Source: Oscheius sp. JU75
Taxonomy: Eukaryota; Nematoda; Chromadorea; Rhabditida; Rhabditidae
Length of the DNA stretch: 64,000 bases
Assembly (NCBI GenBank): GCA_037178855.1
Contig: JASJZC010000007.1
Span: 7,626,001-7,690,000, forward strand
Direction of reading: 5' to 3'
Position numbers and translations under genes: made by a program. The notes below the pieces were generated by a model that had not been told where the DNA came from, ran no database searches, and saw nothing but the letters and a program-made list of their open reading frames with translations. Below, piece by piece: positions 12,540 through 24,222 of this stretch. Numbering within the stretch: position 1 is the first letter of the stretch; each line of letters starts with the position of its first letter.

Positions 12540-15028
12540 ATGGCTACAGCACCTATCGCTAAGAGCTCGGCATCGTTTGTTAAGCGAATCCTAATGGTTC
12601 GACCCACGCATTTCACTGTAAGTACGCTTAAAGTATGCTAACTAAGAGTCTTTAGCTAACGTACTCCATCAACCCCTGGATGGACATGAAGAGAGGTGTT
12701 AATAGAGGCAAGGCAATGGAACAATGGGATGCTCTGAAAGCAACTTTGGAGCAATGTGGCGCCAAGGTCGACGTTATGGAAGCAGACGTAATTTAGAGCC
12801 AGGCAGACGGCACAAAGTACCGATTTCAGGGAGCAAACAACCTTCCTGACATGGTCTTTGCAGCCAATGCTGCTGTGATTCGCGGGAACAAAGCCTATTT
12901 GGCTAATTTTGCTCATCCGGAGAGGAAAGGTGAGAGGTAAGTAGATAGACAACTGGGTCCGGGTGATTAGTACACGCGTCAACGGGAAATCAGCTGCCAA
13001 ACAAGCAAGTTTCTATTAAGCTGATCTTCAGAACTTTAGACGAACTTATAGGAAAAAGTTACTTTAATAAATCAGTACTGATTACAGATACTTCTACGAC
13101 CAATGGTTCAAGAATCATGGCTACACGACCATGGGAGATATGGACATCCATTTTGAAGGCAAGTAACAAGGAATTTAAAAGAATTTGACTAAGTTTGATG
13201 CAAAACGAGCTTTCCTATAGTATACGCGGTCGCACGATCCTTGAAAGAAGCGTAATACGAGTAGTAGATCCGAAGATGTAAATACTTTGAGGGTGGGTGC
13301 AAGCCCAAACTTTGCCTCTCTGCCTGGAGGCATAGGAATAAAAAAGAACTGGAAGCTGCTGCGTCACAAAAACCATTAACACGGAAGTGAAAGATGAAAA
13401 TCGGGAAACTGCGGCTACTTTTACTCATTACTCGGATCCGAAGAAATTGAGGATTAATCAGTGGGGTTCAGAGACAGAGAGGGTCCGATCTGCCTTAATA
13501 TGGAAGGGCAAACAGAGATTCTCTAATTCGGTAGAGACCGCCTACGGGTCCAACCAGGACATTCCCAGATTCTCATTTGACTTTTGGCACGACATCAATC
13601 AAGGATGGCAATGTCTTTACCCTTTTTGATCCCTTTTTTTAGAAAAGACACTAATGGAACTGGAAAAACTGGAAAAATAGCTGATAGGCTCGAAAGATCA
13701 CTCTCAGCCTAACCAAAGCCATATGTTGTGACGCCAAATGTACTAGTCTTTGGGGCAGCCATTAAAAGAACACCTCTCCCGGAAACCTGAATATGTTTCG
13801 GCTTGAACGCATCCGGTGACCCCTTAGAAAAAAGTAGCCTCATTACTGTGCAGAAAAATGTCTCCACAGCGTGTCAGTTGATATCTTCCTTAATCTGTTC
13901 TCTAGTTATGCGCATAATTTGCCCCATTAGTTGTTGATCAATCGTCTCGAACAAAAAAAAAAAGGAAGACCGAAAAAGAAGAGTAAAAAGCAAATAAAAC
14001 TTCTGTGTGCTGAACAAGAACAAATATACTAATAAAGTGCACATGCCAGGCCAATAACAGTTAATCAAAGAAAAGCGTATTAGCGGGGCTAACAAATTGT
14101 TCAAGGCATGTTCTTGTTGCTGAACAAGGAACGTCCAGTACGTATAGGCAGCCCTACTATCAATTATGCATCGGTCGAATCAAACATCAGAACAAACAAC
14201 TAAACCCTAGCTAAAAATGAAGAGTCCTAAAGTTCTATTAGGTCTCTCTCTCTCTCTGCATGTTGCCACCAACCTCGAGCACTCTTTTGCAAATAGAAGA
14301 GTTTCAGGAGCTGGAGACGCGCTCTGGGGTGGATTGAAAAACGACACTTTGTTCGTCGGAATCGGACCAAGAACTGACGTGAGATCGCTTGGAGATATAA
14401 CGGAAAGAATGCATGATGGAACTTCGTGGAAAGCCATTGGATGTCGGCTGATTGATCCTAGGTATAGGATTTCAAGTGTTCTCAAACCCTGTCTTCAGAT
14501 TTTACCACATCGATACGGCCTTCTGTCCTCTGAATGAGGAGGTGGCCATCTACTACAAGTACGCTTTTGATCATCTGACACAGCACAACATGAGGAACGA
14601 GACTGGGCTTATTGAGGTAAGATACCAGAAAATGAGAACAATTTGAACTGGAATGGCGTAGAAAACGGTCAACACAATTGTGACTAATTTGATGCCCGCT
14701 CACTCAAACGCAGTTTTTGTACCGCTTGACTTCTCTGGGTCCTTCTGGTAAATTGAATGAAGAACAACTGCTACTAGTTGCGAAAAGAGATTTTTCAGGT
14801 TTCGGAGAAAGAGGCCAGCAATTTCGCGTGCAATGCAGTCGTCGTTGGACAGAATGTGGTCATGCACAAAGGAAACGACGAAATTGCAAGAAAATTGCAA
14901 AAGCTCGGATTCACAGTTAGGTTTGTCTTTTTGTCCAGAGTGTTGTTAAAAAGCGTTTCAGATTCGTGGATATGAGCGAGTTCATCAAGAGCGGAGGATC
15001 AGCTAAGTGCTGCACATTGACCATTTGA
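12540..15028 (+). CDS. Dimethylargininase-like arginine dihydrolase-fold enzyme, bacterial type
   Basis: A member of the guanidino-modifying (amidinotransferase/DDAH) superfamily, likely hydrolysing methylarginine or a related arginine derivative to citrulline in the cytosol. Eight exons: 12540-12617, 12656-12787, 12830-12936, 13088-13158, 14308-14461, 14499-14616, 14799-14920, 14962-15028. They sum to 849 nt, or 282 residues. Substrate and catalytic motifs appear in family order: RPTHFT near the start, NLPDMVFAANAAV (about residue 71 onward), HFEGAGDALWGG with the Glu and Asp, FYHIDTAF with the catalytic His, FACNAVVVG, and near the C-terminus SGGSAKCCTLTI with the nucleophilic Cys. The motif spacing resembles bacterial DDAH-family proteins more than vertebrate DDAH1/2. 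Intron 4 (13159-14307) is 1.15 kb and begins with GC. I do not know whether C. elegans has an orthologue. Substrate is inferred. Confidence 0.85.
13159..14307 (+). other. Long GC-AG intron of the dimethylargininase-like gene
   Basis: The donor reads GAAG|GCAAGT and the acceptor TTTCAG|GAGC. Only this GC donor restores the frame that joins FEG to AGDALWGG; the nearby GT at 13163 does not. The intron is about 25 times longer than its siblings and AT-rich, with a poly-A run near 13951. Minus-strand open frames at 13189-13428 and 13874-14104 have no recognisable motif. Confidence 0.7.
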
Positions 15029-15739
15029 GAAGAAGAAACTTTGATTACATTATCTATAAAAAACGAGTAAAGAATGAACTGGCTAAATAGATAACTTCAG
15101 TTGCAAGACATAAGTGTGAGGCGTATTGTCAGATTGTTTGTTCATACGAGTGTCACTGAGATCTCATTGAGGTCAAGGGAGTTTCCGCTGCAACGGTGCA
15201 AGCAAGAATCGCGCTCACTCTTGTTTTGTGTTTGATTCTCTCTTGCTCCATATCTAACTTTATCTATAGCGCGATGGTTTCTGTGGAGGACTCTGTCTGT
15301 TTGTTTGTTTGTTTGACCGTGGCCACGAAACAGAAGCGTGCCAATTAGTTGTCTAGAAGTTTTGTTGTTCAAAAACAGTTATTGCCTATACTGGTTGACA
15401 AGTCAACTTTGGGTGCGCTATAGAACTTTGTTTTTCTTCCAATGAAGCCACTGGGCGTCTTTCGTTATTACGAAGCGACGCAGTCACCAATGCAAACTGT
15501 AGGCAAAAGGACGGCAAAACCGTTGGAGACGTCTTTATTAATAAAGCGCAATGGTGTCCGCACAATTGCATGTCAATACTAATACCCAAAAAAGCTGACA
15601 AGTCATTTCATGTCAAGAGACAAGGGGACAAGCCAGCTGTAGAAGAAACTGCTACTAGGTAAGCGGCGCAGCCGCCTGTGGTCAATTCTAAGCAAAGGCC
15701 AAAGGGCTACGAACCTGCCGCCGGCAGCTGGTTCTATGG
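15029..15739. other. Intergenic, approach to repeat-rich region
   Basis: No gene recognised. A TTTG tetranucleotide run lies near 15297-15313 and an AATAAA at 15540-15545. This is the boundary between conserved genes on the left and retroelement relics on the right. Confidence 0.4.
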
Positions 15740-15754
15740 CTAAATTTGCCTACG

Positions 15755-16135
15755 GGACAACGCTGTCCATTTTGCTGAACCACCAAGTGATGCTGAACGA
15801 TTGGTCATTGGACAGATGTCTAAGTCGCAGGTCCACTTCATGGTGGAAATCAATAGAATGCAATTCCGTCTGCTGATGAATTCTGGTGCTGAAACTACAT
15901 TGATTGCGAAAGCTGTCTGGAAAAGAATGGGTTCTCCGAAGCTGATTTCCAGTGGACCAGACTCTGGTATCACTGGATGGTGTGATTCCACCGTGTGCAG
16001 GCAAGCTAAAGATTAAGTTCAAGGTGCTGACGACGACCGGAGAAGTCGACGGAGAAGGATGCTGCTACGTGACAGGTGAGTACAACATCTGTGGCCTCCC
16101 ATTACGGCCATCACTGTAGGTCAGCATCGTTGCGA
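15755..16135 (+). mobile_element. Retroelement relic with retropepsin-like protease segment
   Basis: A plus-strand frame at about 15760-16017 carries a retroviral-type aspartic-protease core: a beta strand leading to LLMNSGAETTLI, where the catalytic DSGA triad is altered to NSGA. After a frame change near 16000 the homology continues (KFKVLTTTGEVDGEGCCYVT, then NICGLPLRPS), as in the protease tail of nematode LTR retrotransposons (gypsy or Pao/BEL). No reverse transcriptase, integrase or LTR pair was recognised around it, so it is a fragment. The lost catalytic Asp and the frame break say it is dead. Confidence 0.55.
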
Positions 16136-16868
16136 CCGCACAGGCACTGCAGATCGCACTTTAGTCTTACTTCTTGCGTAACCTTTTTCTGTGGGCCTCT
16201 ATATCGTTCTTTGAACGGAGCTCAACTTCGGATCAATACCGATTTTCTCGTCAATCCTATCTAATTTAAAGCGAATATCCGGACCTTTTTTCGACTATGA
16301 GTTCTGTTATGGGTATTGTAGAGAAAAACTCGCTGATTACGAAGGCGTACTTCCTTTTTGTTTTATCATCGATTAACACCGAAATATAAGCCCACAAAGT
16401 TGCTACTCCAGAACAAAAGACCATTTGCCGAGAAGCTTTCTCGGCAGTACTTGTCAGCCTTGTCTCGACAAGTCACGCGCTTTTTGGGAAGTCAAGGCTA
16501 GTTCCAGAGGAAAGACTATTCAGTCGAAATTGTAGCTTCTGGTAGCATGTTGCTCCTTTATTTCTAGACAACTACTCGCAATAGAAATTGAATGCATCCC
16601 AGTTGCTTCAGAAACGAATCAACCCTAATTTAGAGCGTTCAGTAATCTCCCCCACAGTTTGCACTGCCTGGACTAGTGATTTGCATCCGAAATAATTTTC
16701 AAAGATACTCTTATGAATGAGGTTGTCTCGTTTTCACTGTGGAACAGTTTTACTTTGCTATGGTACTTCGAAACTAAAGTTACGCCTCATTTCTGACTCA
16801 AAAAGGCTCAACCTACGTCCTGATCGATATGCTTCACGTAGTTGTCCAGTCTATCCCTGATCTCGTTG

Positions 16869-17204
16869 TCAACGACGTTTCCTGATCCTGGCGTATCCAG
16901 GATCTTGAAATCGCTCAAGAACATCCCGTGACACGACTGTTGTGTCATTCTCCGTAATGAGTAGCTGGTCGGGCTCCGAGAGCACCGGTTGGCCTAGACT
17001 GACCCAATTAGCTTTGCTGATCATAGAGATGGACATTCCGGAATCCATCCGGAGCTGCAGGCGCTGCCCGTTTACTTCGACTTCCGTGAAGTAAAGTTGA
17101 ATCAGAACTATTCTATGATAGTCCATTTTCAACGAAGAGCGGCACCTCAGTTTGAACGCCCGAAGCTCGACATTTGCACAAGAAGAAATTTCCAAATTTT
17201 CCAT
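16869..17204 (-). mobile_element. Second retropepsin-like relic, opposite strand
   Basis: A 111-codon minus-strand frame holds VEVNGQRLQLRMDSGMSIS followed by MISKANWVSLGQPVL. This is a retropepsin-like core with an intact DSG triad and the usual hydrophobic strand plus W..LG segment of LTR-retrotransposon proteases. The frame then ends at basic residues without the rest of a pol polyprotein. Its beginning overlaps the left arm of the inverted repeat at 17097-17573. Family level (gypsy or Pao/BEL) cannot be set. Confidence 0.5.
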
Positions 17205-17573
17205 TTTTCACCATTTTCCCAGCACCTTTAACTTGTCTGTTAGTGTTACCGTATACTACTTGTCACCAAAATTACGTGAAAACCCCAAGATATAGGCGAA
17301 CTGAGCTTTAAACGGCTATTTTCCAGCCGAAGACGCTCCTGCGCTCTGTAAACCATGTCTCTTTACCCATTTTTAACGTCATGTAGGTCCTTACACACGC
17401 AGAATACGAAAATGAGGTCGGAATTACGAGGCGGAAACTAAAAACACGAAAATTCAATTTTTAATCTAAGAATTAAAATAATTGGCTTTTTGTCGGGCGG
17501 GATCGAAATTTCGTTTTCGAAAAACTTTTAAAGAATTGCATCATTGCCGCTATTCGTTGGAAACAGACTATAG
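17097..17573 (+). repeat. Inverted repeat, left arm
   Basis: About 478 bp that recurs in reverse complement at 23745-24222 with a small number of substitutions and short indels. Landmarks shared by both arms are a segment with CGGCACCTCAGTTTGAA (CATTC in the other arm), the CCCAAGATATAGGCGAACTG stretch, and GGCTTTTTGTCGGGCGGGA near the inner end. The arm carries the start of the minus-strand retropepsin frame at its left edge. It could be a solo LTR or a non-autonomous element; I see no clear terminal repeats or target-site duplication. Confidence 0.8.
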
Positions 17574-18077
17574 TCCTGACACTCTTTCCTTGGACTGTAT
17601 ATGTAACCGCCACTCCTGACAGTTGGATCGACGACGCTCAATAGAAACAGCGCACCAGAAGTCCGAATGCGGCGCCGCCGTCCGAGCTGACAGGCCAAAC
17701 GACGTTGGACCCGGTTATTATTTGGACCAAGGTACGATCCCTGAGGTTGCCTTAGTGGCTTTTGCTCTTTTCTGTTTAAAATGTTCAATGAAATGTTCAG
17801 GCCTCCGATGTAGACCATCCCACTCTTATACATGTCTCAGAGCTTATTCTGTGCCAGATGGTATGCCAATTTTTTGACCGAACTCCTCAATTAACGTTTC
17901 TATTTCTCTCACCTTGCCATACTTTTCTCTCAGTTTCGCCACTTCAGTTCGCCTTATATACGATGTTGAAGATAGTTCTCACCTGCGTCAGGCCGTTCTC
18001 CCTGTCGATATGGCTTTAAATTTTATCTCTCAGCAAGTATAAAGCGTGTGGCTGGTTGATGGAAGTAGGCTTCGGTC

Positions 18078-18652
18078 ATGCTAGCTTCACTACTCCTAGG
18101 ACTAGTTATTGCCGCTCTCGTTAGAACTGAAGACTTTCAAGAAACTCGCGAATGGGAATGTGACGGAGGAGTCAAGTACTACGACGCTCCGATCGTGGTG
18201 GGTTCTTTCAAACAATTGAATGGTACAATTTGAGTACTACTGGAACGCTAGTAAGACTCTCTGCTACGCAGCACGCAAAGGTTGCCAGGGAGCTCAGACC
18301 AACAAGACTTATACCACCATTGAGACCTGCCTGAAGGAGAACTACCCTGGTAGGATCAGATTTCTTTTTTTTCAAGTGCATTTAAGCTGGTCGCTCACTG
18401 ACTTCGACTTTCATGTGTCAAATGGAGATGTATGGAAAGACTGCATACACAATTACGGCTGGATCGGACAAGACCCCAGTATCAAACCATTTGGTATACA
18501 AAAGTTTTTAGGTGTTTCCCATCCTCAGAGGATGCGACACCACCGAGCGATTCTGCCCAAAAGGATACAAGTGCTTCGGCTTTGCTCAAGCTTCGCAGAC
18601 CGTATATTCTTGCTGTGCCATCAAGATGGATGGAAACTGTTGGTTACGTTAG
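18078..18652 (+). CDS. Small secreted cysteine-rich protein, Kunitz-like
   Basis: The first exon starts with a signal peptide (MLASLLLGLVIAALVRT) followed by EWECDGGVKYYDAPIV. After a 37-bp intron the next exon continues YYWNASKTLCYAARKGCQG and an ETC at the end, a spacing like a variant Kunitz (BPTI) domain with C...YYD and F/Y-Y...C..GC.G. A third exon (18530-18652) holds GCDTTERFCPKGYKCFGF and YSCCAIKMDGNCWLR, a lustrin-like cysteine-rich tail, with the stop at 18650-18652. The product is probably extracellular; protease inhibition is a guess from the fold. The phase between exons 2 and 3 does not match by one base with the splice sites I can see, so the exact junction is uncertain. It is the only plausible gene inside the repeat-rich tract. 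Confidence 0.55.
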
Positions 18653-21600
18653 GTACCTCGAAATTAGAGTATTTCAGCGTACATACGTGTTAACTACAGG
18701 AACGTAAAGGTTTAAAAATCCGGGGAAATTCGTGAATAAATGTGTAAACAATGTCTAGTCAAAAAGGAAACCAGGAAAGGAAAAATTTGACACAACTGTA
18801 CGGCCTTCTTAGGTCACGGAAAAAAAAGGGGGGCAACAAGCGCCACTTTTGTAATCTGGGTAACCGTTTTGGTGCTTCCTGAATTGTGCTATTCCGCAGC
18901 GTTTTGGCCGATTGGTAAGCCGCTGGGGTATTGTCTTGATTTTGAAAGAAAAAGGCAAAAGGATCATTAGCGCGCTTTTGTATTTTCCGAGGAAATTATT
19001 CTTTCTAGCGAAAAAAAAATTCACTTACTTCCAACAATGGTTTCCCTCTGGTAGGTCGCTCTCCTTTTCGTCTACCAAACTCATGGGAATTTTATGTGGC
19101 TGCACTTCAAGCTCTCTTGTAATGGGGAATTCTGAGTGTTCATGATGTAGGTCTTATTCTGTGCATCATAAAAATCATCTTTAGAGGGACCTAATTACTG
19201 ATGACGACCAACTTGGAAGAAGAGACAACTTTGTTTCTGGCCAGAGTAACAATCTGTTTTTTGAAGGAGTGTTCACAGGAGAGATGACTGACTTGGAATT
19301 TGGATTCCCATACAAAATAAACTTTAACGCAGTTATCCAAAACAATTACTCCCCTAACGGTGAAATGCAGTGTTACATGTTACGTCTGGGTGAATGTCCG
19401 CGAACTGTTCTTGGACGTCTGACATTCCTACTTTGTTCCCATGTGCAAAATTACTTTAGATTAATGGTTTTTCTGCTTTAAAAGCTGGATATAAGCTCCG
19501 TTATTTCAGTTCCCATACGTTGAAGGACAAACACGACAAGTTCTCTTGTTCCCTTTCTGGACTATTGCTTTGTTATTGTTTCTATCGCCGTCTAGCCATG
19601 TAGATCAAGTTTGAGCGAAATCGCGGAACGCGAAGGGCACTTTTTCGCGGCTGCCAACTATCTCTTTCGGACATGCCGCAACTGGAAGTGTGCCGCTCTT
19701 CAGCCAGAAAAACTTGCATAGCCCCCATGGATCACCGGTGTTCGACAAATCGAAAAGCGCATCATCAACTCATCACACTTCTTGTCTAGATTGTCATTGA
19801 AGAGACGATGAGACAAAAAGAAGTCGACTGGTGTGAAATCAAGGACTAATCCAGTCCGTACACAAACTTTCTCTCTTCCCATGCCCCCGGCCGGCTTGGA
19901 TATGCAGAAGAAGCGTAGGAGAGGAGCAGCTGTGTGTGTGTGACCAGAACCACTAGTGTGTCTCTCTCTTTCTAATTCAGAGTGCCATCATTTTGTTTAG
20001 AGGGGTTTAGCTCAGCGCCCCGCTCAATTACAATAGGTAATTGTGAGCAACAAAGCCAATTGGGTGTGCTTCGAGTAATCTCGTCTGAATTGTTGGCGAG
20101 AGGCAAAGCGACGCGCCTCTCAAGCCTCAGACAATTAGAGTTGAGAGCAGGACAAGCCATATGCGATACGGCGATCAAATTAGCGCTTCTTGCGCCCTTC
20201 TAAAACCTCACAAAGGTGTCGTCTTCTATTCTGGTTCAGCTGGAGCACCGTCTCTCTTTTCTACCAGCCGCCGCTGTTAATAGGGGTACTGTCCTAATGA
20301 CAGAGCAGCTTAAGCAGGGGAGCTTTAGTTGCGCAAGACTGTACGCCATGGTCAGGTCACTGAAGGGAAACCGCTAATTATTACTCAATCTTGACGTCCT
20401 TGGAGCAAACGAAGCAAGGTCCGCTCCATCGCTCAGTTGCTTTTTTGCCTTTCACAGGCCAAACACGCACATGATTAGATCTACCTTCCCACCGGAATTT
20501 TCTCCTCTGAGACAACTAAAAAGCCCTGCAGATGGAGCACATTTTGATGTCATACTATCGAGATAAACTTCTAGCTTATGTGATGGCCTTTTGACCTATC
20601 TGAAATGTAATCCTGTCTCAAAATCATTATCTTTTGTGCTGGTTGAAAAGCCGTCTATTGTGGTGGTAATCCGAAGATATAGAGGGCGAGAGTTCAAAGC
20701 TGACCGTCTTTTGCAGTTAACCTTTTTCATCTGTCGCAGTTATGACGGTACGGATAAGATTTCTGCAGCCCGTGAGATGCCCCAGGGCGCTAATTCAACA
20801 AAGAGTCCGTAATTGGGTAGTCCCGCATGCCACTAAGTATTTGAGTTAAGCATTATTGAATGCGATATTAGTAATAATGGGGTCTTGAATTCAATAATGC
20901 ATGCGTCTCGCCCTAGGCTATATCTCGGATCGTGGGAAGGAAGCAACAATGGCATCTTCATCACCAGCGCAAAACTTTTTTGCTCCGACCTTTCAATGTT
21001 TAGTGAAATCAAAAGTCCTTTCAACGACTGGTTTGAGATTAAGGAAAAGCAAGAGCTCACAAGTAGTTTCATCTTCGGTCACTAATGGGACAGGCTACAG
21101 GTGTCCGCCGACGGCACTGACCGGCTCACTTTCTCTGTTGAAACGGGTCGTTGCGCAACAATTCGCTGTCATCTCCAAAAAGCAGAAACAGGATTAGCAA
21201 GTGTTTTGGGCACAAAGCCTTCATGTCTTCCGTCGGCCACTTTCACTCGCTCGCGGCGGTCAGCGAGTGGCAGCACCCGCCCATCACCTCAGGAAGAGAG
21301 AGAAGGAAGGAAGAGGAGGTCTTGTTCAGCCTGTTACAGCTTGCCACTCCCTCCTACCTCATTTTCCTCTCAATGAGCCTGTCCAACCATGTCGACCCTT
21401 TCACTCCTTGTCTCTTACCGTATACTGTGAGCTCTGCCAGTGGGTTACGGCTCCATTTGTCCCACTTCCCCTAAAAATTTTGAGGAGGAGCATAGCGCTT
21501 GTTTTCTCTGTGCCTGGGCTCAGATGCCGCGCGCATCGTTTAATGCAATTCATTTTATGTGCATTGTTGCCTAACTCAGCACAAAACGCACGTCCGGCGG

Positions 21601-23744
21601 ACCGACTGTCATAATAGTCACTCGCATATTTGCTCTCAAGATCCTTTTCCGTTATCTTCATCCTTCCCCTACAATAGCTTACACGTTTTCCCTTTTTCTC
21701 TCCCAGACAGTTTTAGCTTGCAGCCAACTTTCAGATTCTCAGACCCCTGCCCCCGTATGACCTCACCACTGACTTTGATTTGGTCATTCCCATGATTTTT
21801 CTCTCACAAAGTGCGTTTACTTTGATTGCGTGAGGAGTAACAATTTGATAACTTGCGAAGTCATAAAGGGTCGAAACAAAGGACATTGGCTACCGATGCC
21901 GCGTCACGAAGGTCGGTCATTGTTTCACAAGGCAAAGCAAGGACGCTGATAGCCAGCAGAAAGATCATAGTTTGCAAGCTGACCCCCTCCTTTTAGAATA
22001 CGAGACACACTACACGAAATTTGGAATTTGTATACAGCACCCAACAGTGAGAGAGGTCGTATTGTCGCGGTACAATAGGAACGGGCGCGAACTGGGTTGA
22101 GTGAGCTGCGTTTTGAAACTTTTCAGTGGCCTTAACGGGAAGCGACTACTTGAAGAATATTGCTACTAATAGCTACCAGGTCACTGACGTCTATCCTCGA
22201 CTACAAAGTGATTTTAGTATACGCGAGTCTATGATCGCGAACCACTACAAATCAGTTATTTTGAGCCCTGTCTCTGTCCTTTTCCATCCCTTTCTCCTTC
22301 CCAGCCAAGTGGCTGTTGTCTTTTCTCTCACTCTCTTCCTTCTTTTCTGTGCTGGTCACACAGCTTTGTTCGGCATTTGCCAAAACAGTCCACTGCAGGT
22401 CCGCTACCCGAAAAACTGCGCACACCGTCTCACGGTCACTCCGAGGTCTTTTTCTGCCGGTGGGTTTATTTTATAATGAATCAAAAGGCCACACTGATAA
22501 TAGTTGACCCCGATGCCAGTTATATGTCGCCCTTCTCGCGAAAGAAAGATAATGTGGGCAGATTTCTTCCCTGGATGGGATCTATTTCGATAGGGAACAG
22601 TGTAACAGAGGGAGAATGAGAGCACCCACGCTTTGAGAGTGTCCATATAAGTCATCTTTCGTACAGTCTCAACTCTTTTTCCATCTTGTAAACAGTCGCT
22701 CTCGAAATAAACTACGCCATATAACAATGCCTGATTTGATTGAACAAAGCACGCAATCACCTGCTCGTCTAATCTCAACTTCTCTCAAGAACTATAATTT
22801 TACCCCCTACTAACATGTAGCATCCTCTTCTTGGAAAAACTCCCTGAAATTACCAGACCATTGTATTCCTCCCCGATTGCGTCGATCAGCGCCTCGTTGC
22901 GACAATTATGTGCTGATTGTATGGTAGGATTCCAAAAAGAATATTTTCTTTACAAAGCGCAGCGCGGTAAACAAGAAGAAGAAAGACATCCAGAAGGATT
23001 TGGCCAGGCTCTGATTGAGAGGAAGCCCGAAGGATCCAGCCTATTCTTAGCTTATCGTTTACAAGTTGCACCCCCGACCACAAGGGGAGATTATTCTCCC
23101 TTTTTGCAAGATCAGACTACGCATTTTTTAATGAATGACATTTGCGGCGAAAAAGATTTGGGGGAAGAGGTTAACTGGGTTTGTACTGTGCAAAAAAGCA
23201 AACATCTAAACAATCGTGGTCAGTTTTTCGTTCAAATATGTTGACAAATTGTTACAATAGATTAGTCTTTTCCAGAAAAGCAGATGTCTAGTCATTGTAA
23301 CGGCCCTCTTTTCGTGGACAAGCCGTTTTTGAAAAAGTATTACAACAGAACAGTCCTCGAGGCTGTATTGCATAGCCATCTGGCTTCTTGTCCAGCTTGT
23401 TCTCGTTGGCAGACTGTTCAAAGCTTATGTTTCCTCTCCGGATACCCCTGAATACTTTTCACAATTGAATACTAAAATTTAGCTCAAAATATTTGGACCA
23501 CATTAGTGGAAACCCACAAATAAGAGTCCAACAGTTCAAAACAGAAGCCTCTGAACCATTTTGCTAATTAGCTTTAGACAGCTGTAATATCGTCCCGTTT
23601 TGTTCAGTTTTCTCTAAATTTTTGTTTAGACGGGTGCAATGGCAGCGCGCCTGCTTGGCGCCACGAAGATTGCGAGAGCGCTTTTTTCGCTTTGTTCGTG
23701 GCGGGGCGATGTACAGACAGACAGACAACAGACACGACAGCTCT
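18653..23744. other. Gene-poor spacer inside the inverted-repeat pair
   Basis: About 5 kb without a convincing gene. Open frames of up to 137 codons (21201-21614, 22831-23244) have no recognisable motifs. A TG run lies near 19930-19941, CT-rich DNA at 21300-21450 and 22260-22350, and an ACAG run at 23711-23728. A weak transposase-like patch is listed separately at 19700-19882. Confidence 0.45.
19700..19882 (-). mobile_element. Possible mariner-type transposase relic
   Basis: A minus-strand frame reads LVLDFTPVDFFLSHRLF, then DNLDKKCDELMMR and ending HGGYASF. It recalls the D(F/L)TP.DFFL..L motif around the last catalytic acidic residue of mariner/Tc1-like transposases, and their C-terminal helix. 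Frames on either side are broken, and I find no inverted termini with a TA duplication. The match is short, so chance similarity is possible. Confidence 0.25.
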
Positions 23745-24222
23745 TTATAGTCTGTTTCCAACGAATAGCGGCAATGATGCAAATCTTTAAAAGTTTTTCG
23801 AAAACGAAATTTCGGTCCCGCCCGACAAAAAGCCAATTATTTTAATTCTTAGATTAAAAACTGAATTTTCGTGTTTTTAGTTTCCGTCTCGTAATTCCGA
23901 CCTCATTTTCGTATTCTGCGTGTGTAAGGATCTACATGACGTTAAAAATGGGTAAAGAGACATGGTTTACAGAGCGCAGGAGCGTCTTCGGCTGGAAAAT
24001 AGCCGTTTAAAGCTCAGTTCGCCTATATCTTGGGGTTTTCACGTAATTTTGGTGACAAGTAGTATACGGTAACACTAACAGAAAAGTTAAAGGTGCTGGG
24101 AAAATGGTGAAAAATGGAAAATGGGGAAATTTCTTCTTGTACAAATGCCGAGCTTCGGGCATTCAAACTGAGGTGCCGCTCTTCGTTGAAAATGGACTAT
24201 AATAGAATAGTTCTGATTCAAA
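23745..24222 (-). repeat. Inverted repeat, right arm
   Basis: Reverse-complement counterpart of 17097-17573. The homology begins at TATAGTCTGTTTCCAACGAA and ends at AGTTCTGATTCAA, beyond which the two loci diverge. The differences seen (for example AAGAATTGC versus AAGATTTGC, and a GGG/GGA change in the cytosine-rich stretch) are few, suggesting fairly recent copying. Unlike the left arm it is not followed by retropepsin-coding sequence. Confidence 0.8.

Noticed and set aside
14662-14755. Apparent extra exon between exons 6 and 7 of the dimethylargininase-like gene
   Set aside because: It is open (FVPLDFSGS) but leaves the wrong phase; joining exon 6 directly to VSEKEAS is in frame, makes the total divisible by three and fits the family.
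20000-20340. Sequence reminiscent of vector or lac-type DNA
   Set aside because: Only short words such as AATTGTGAGC match; the surrounding sequence does not.
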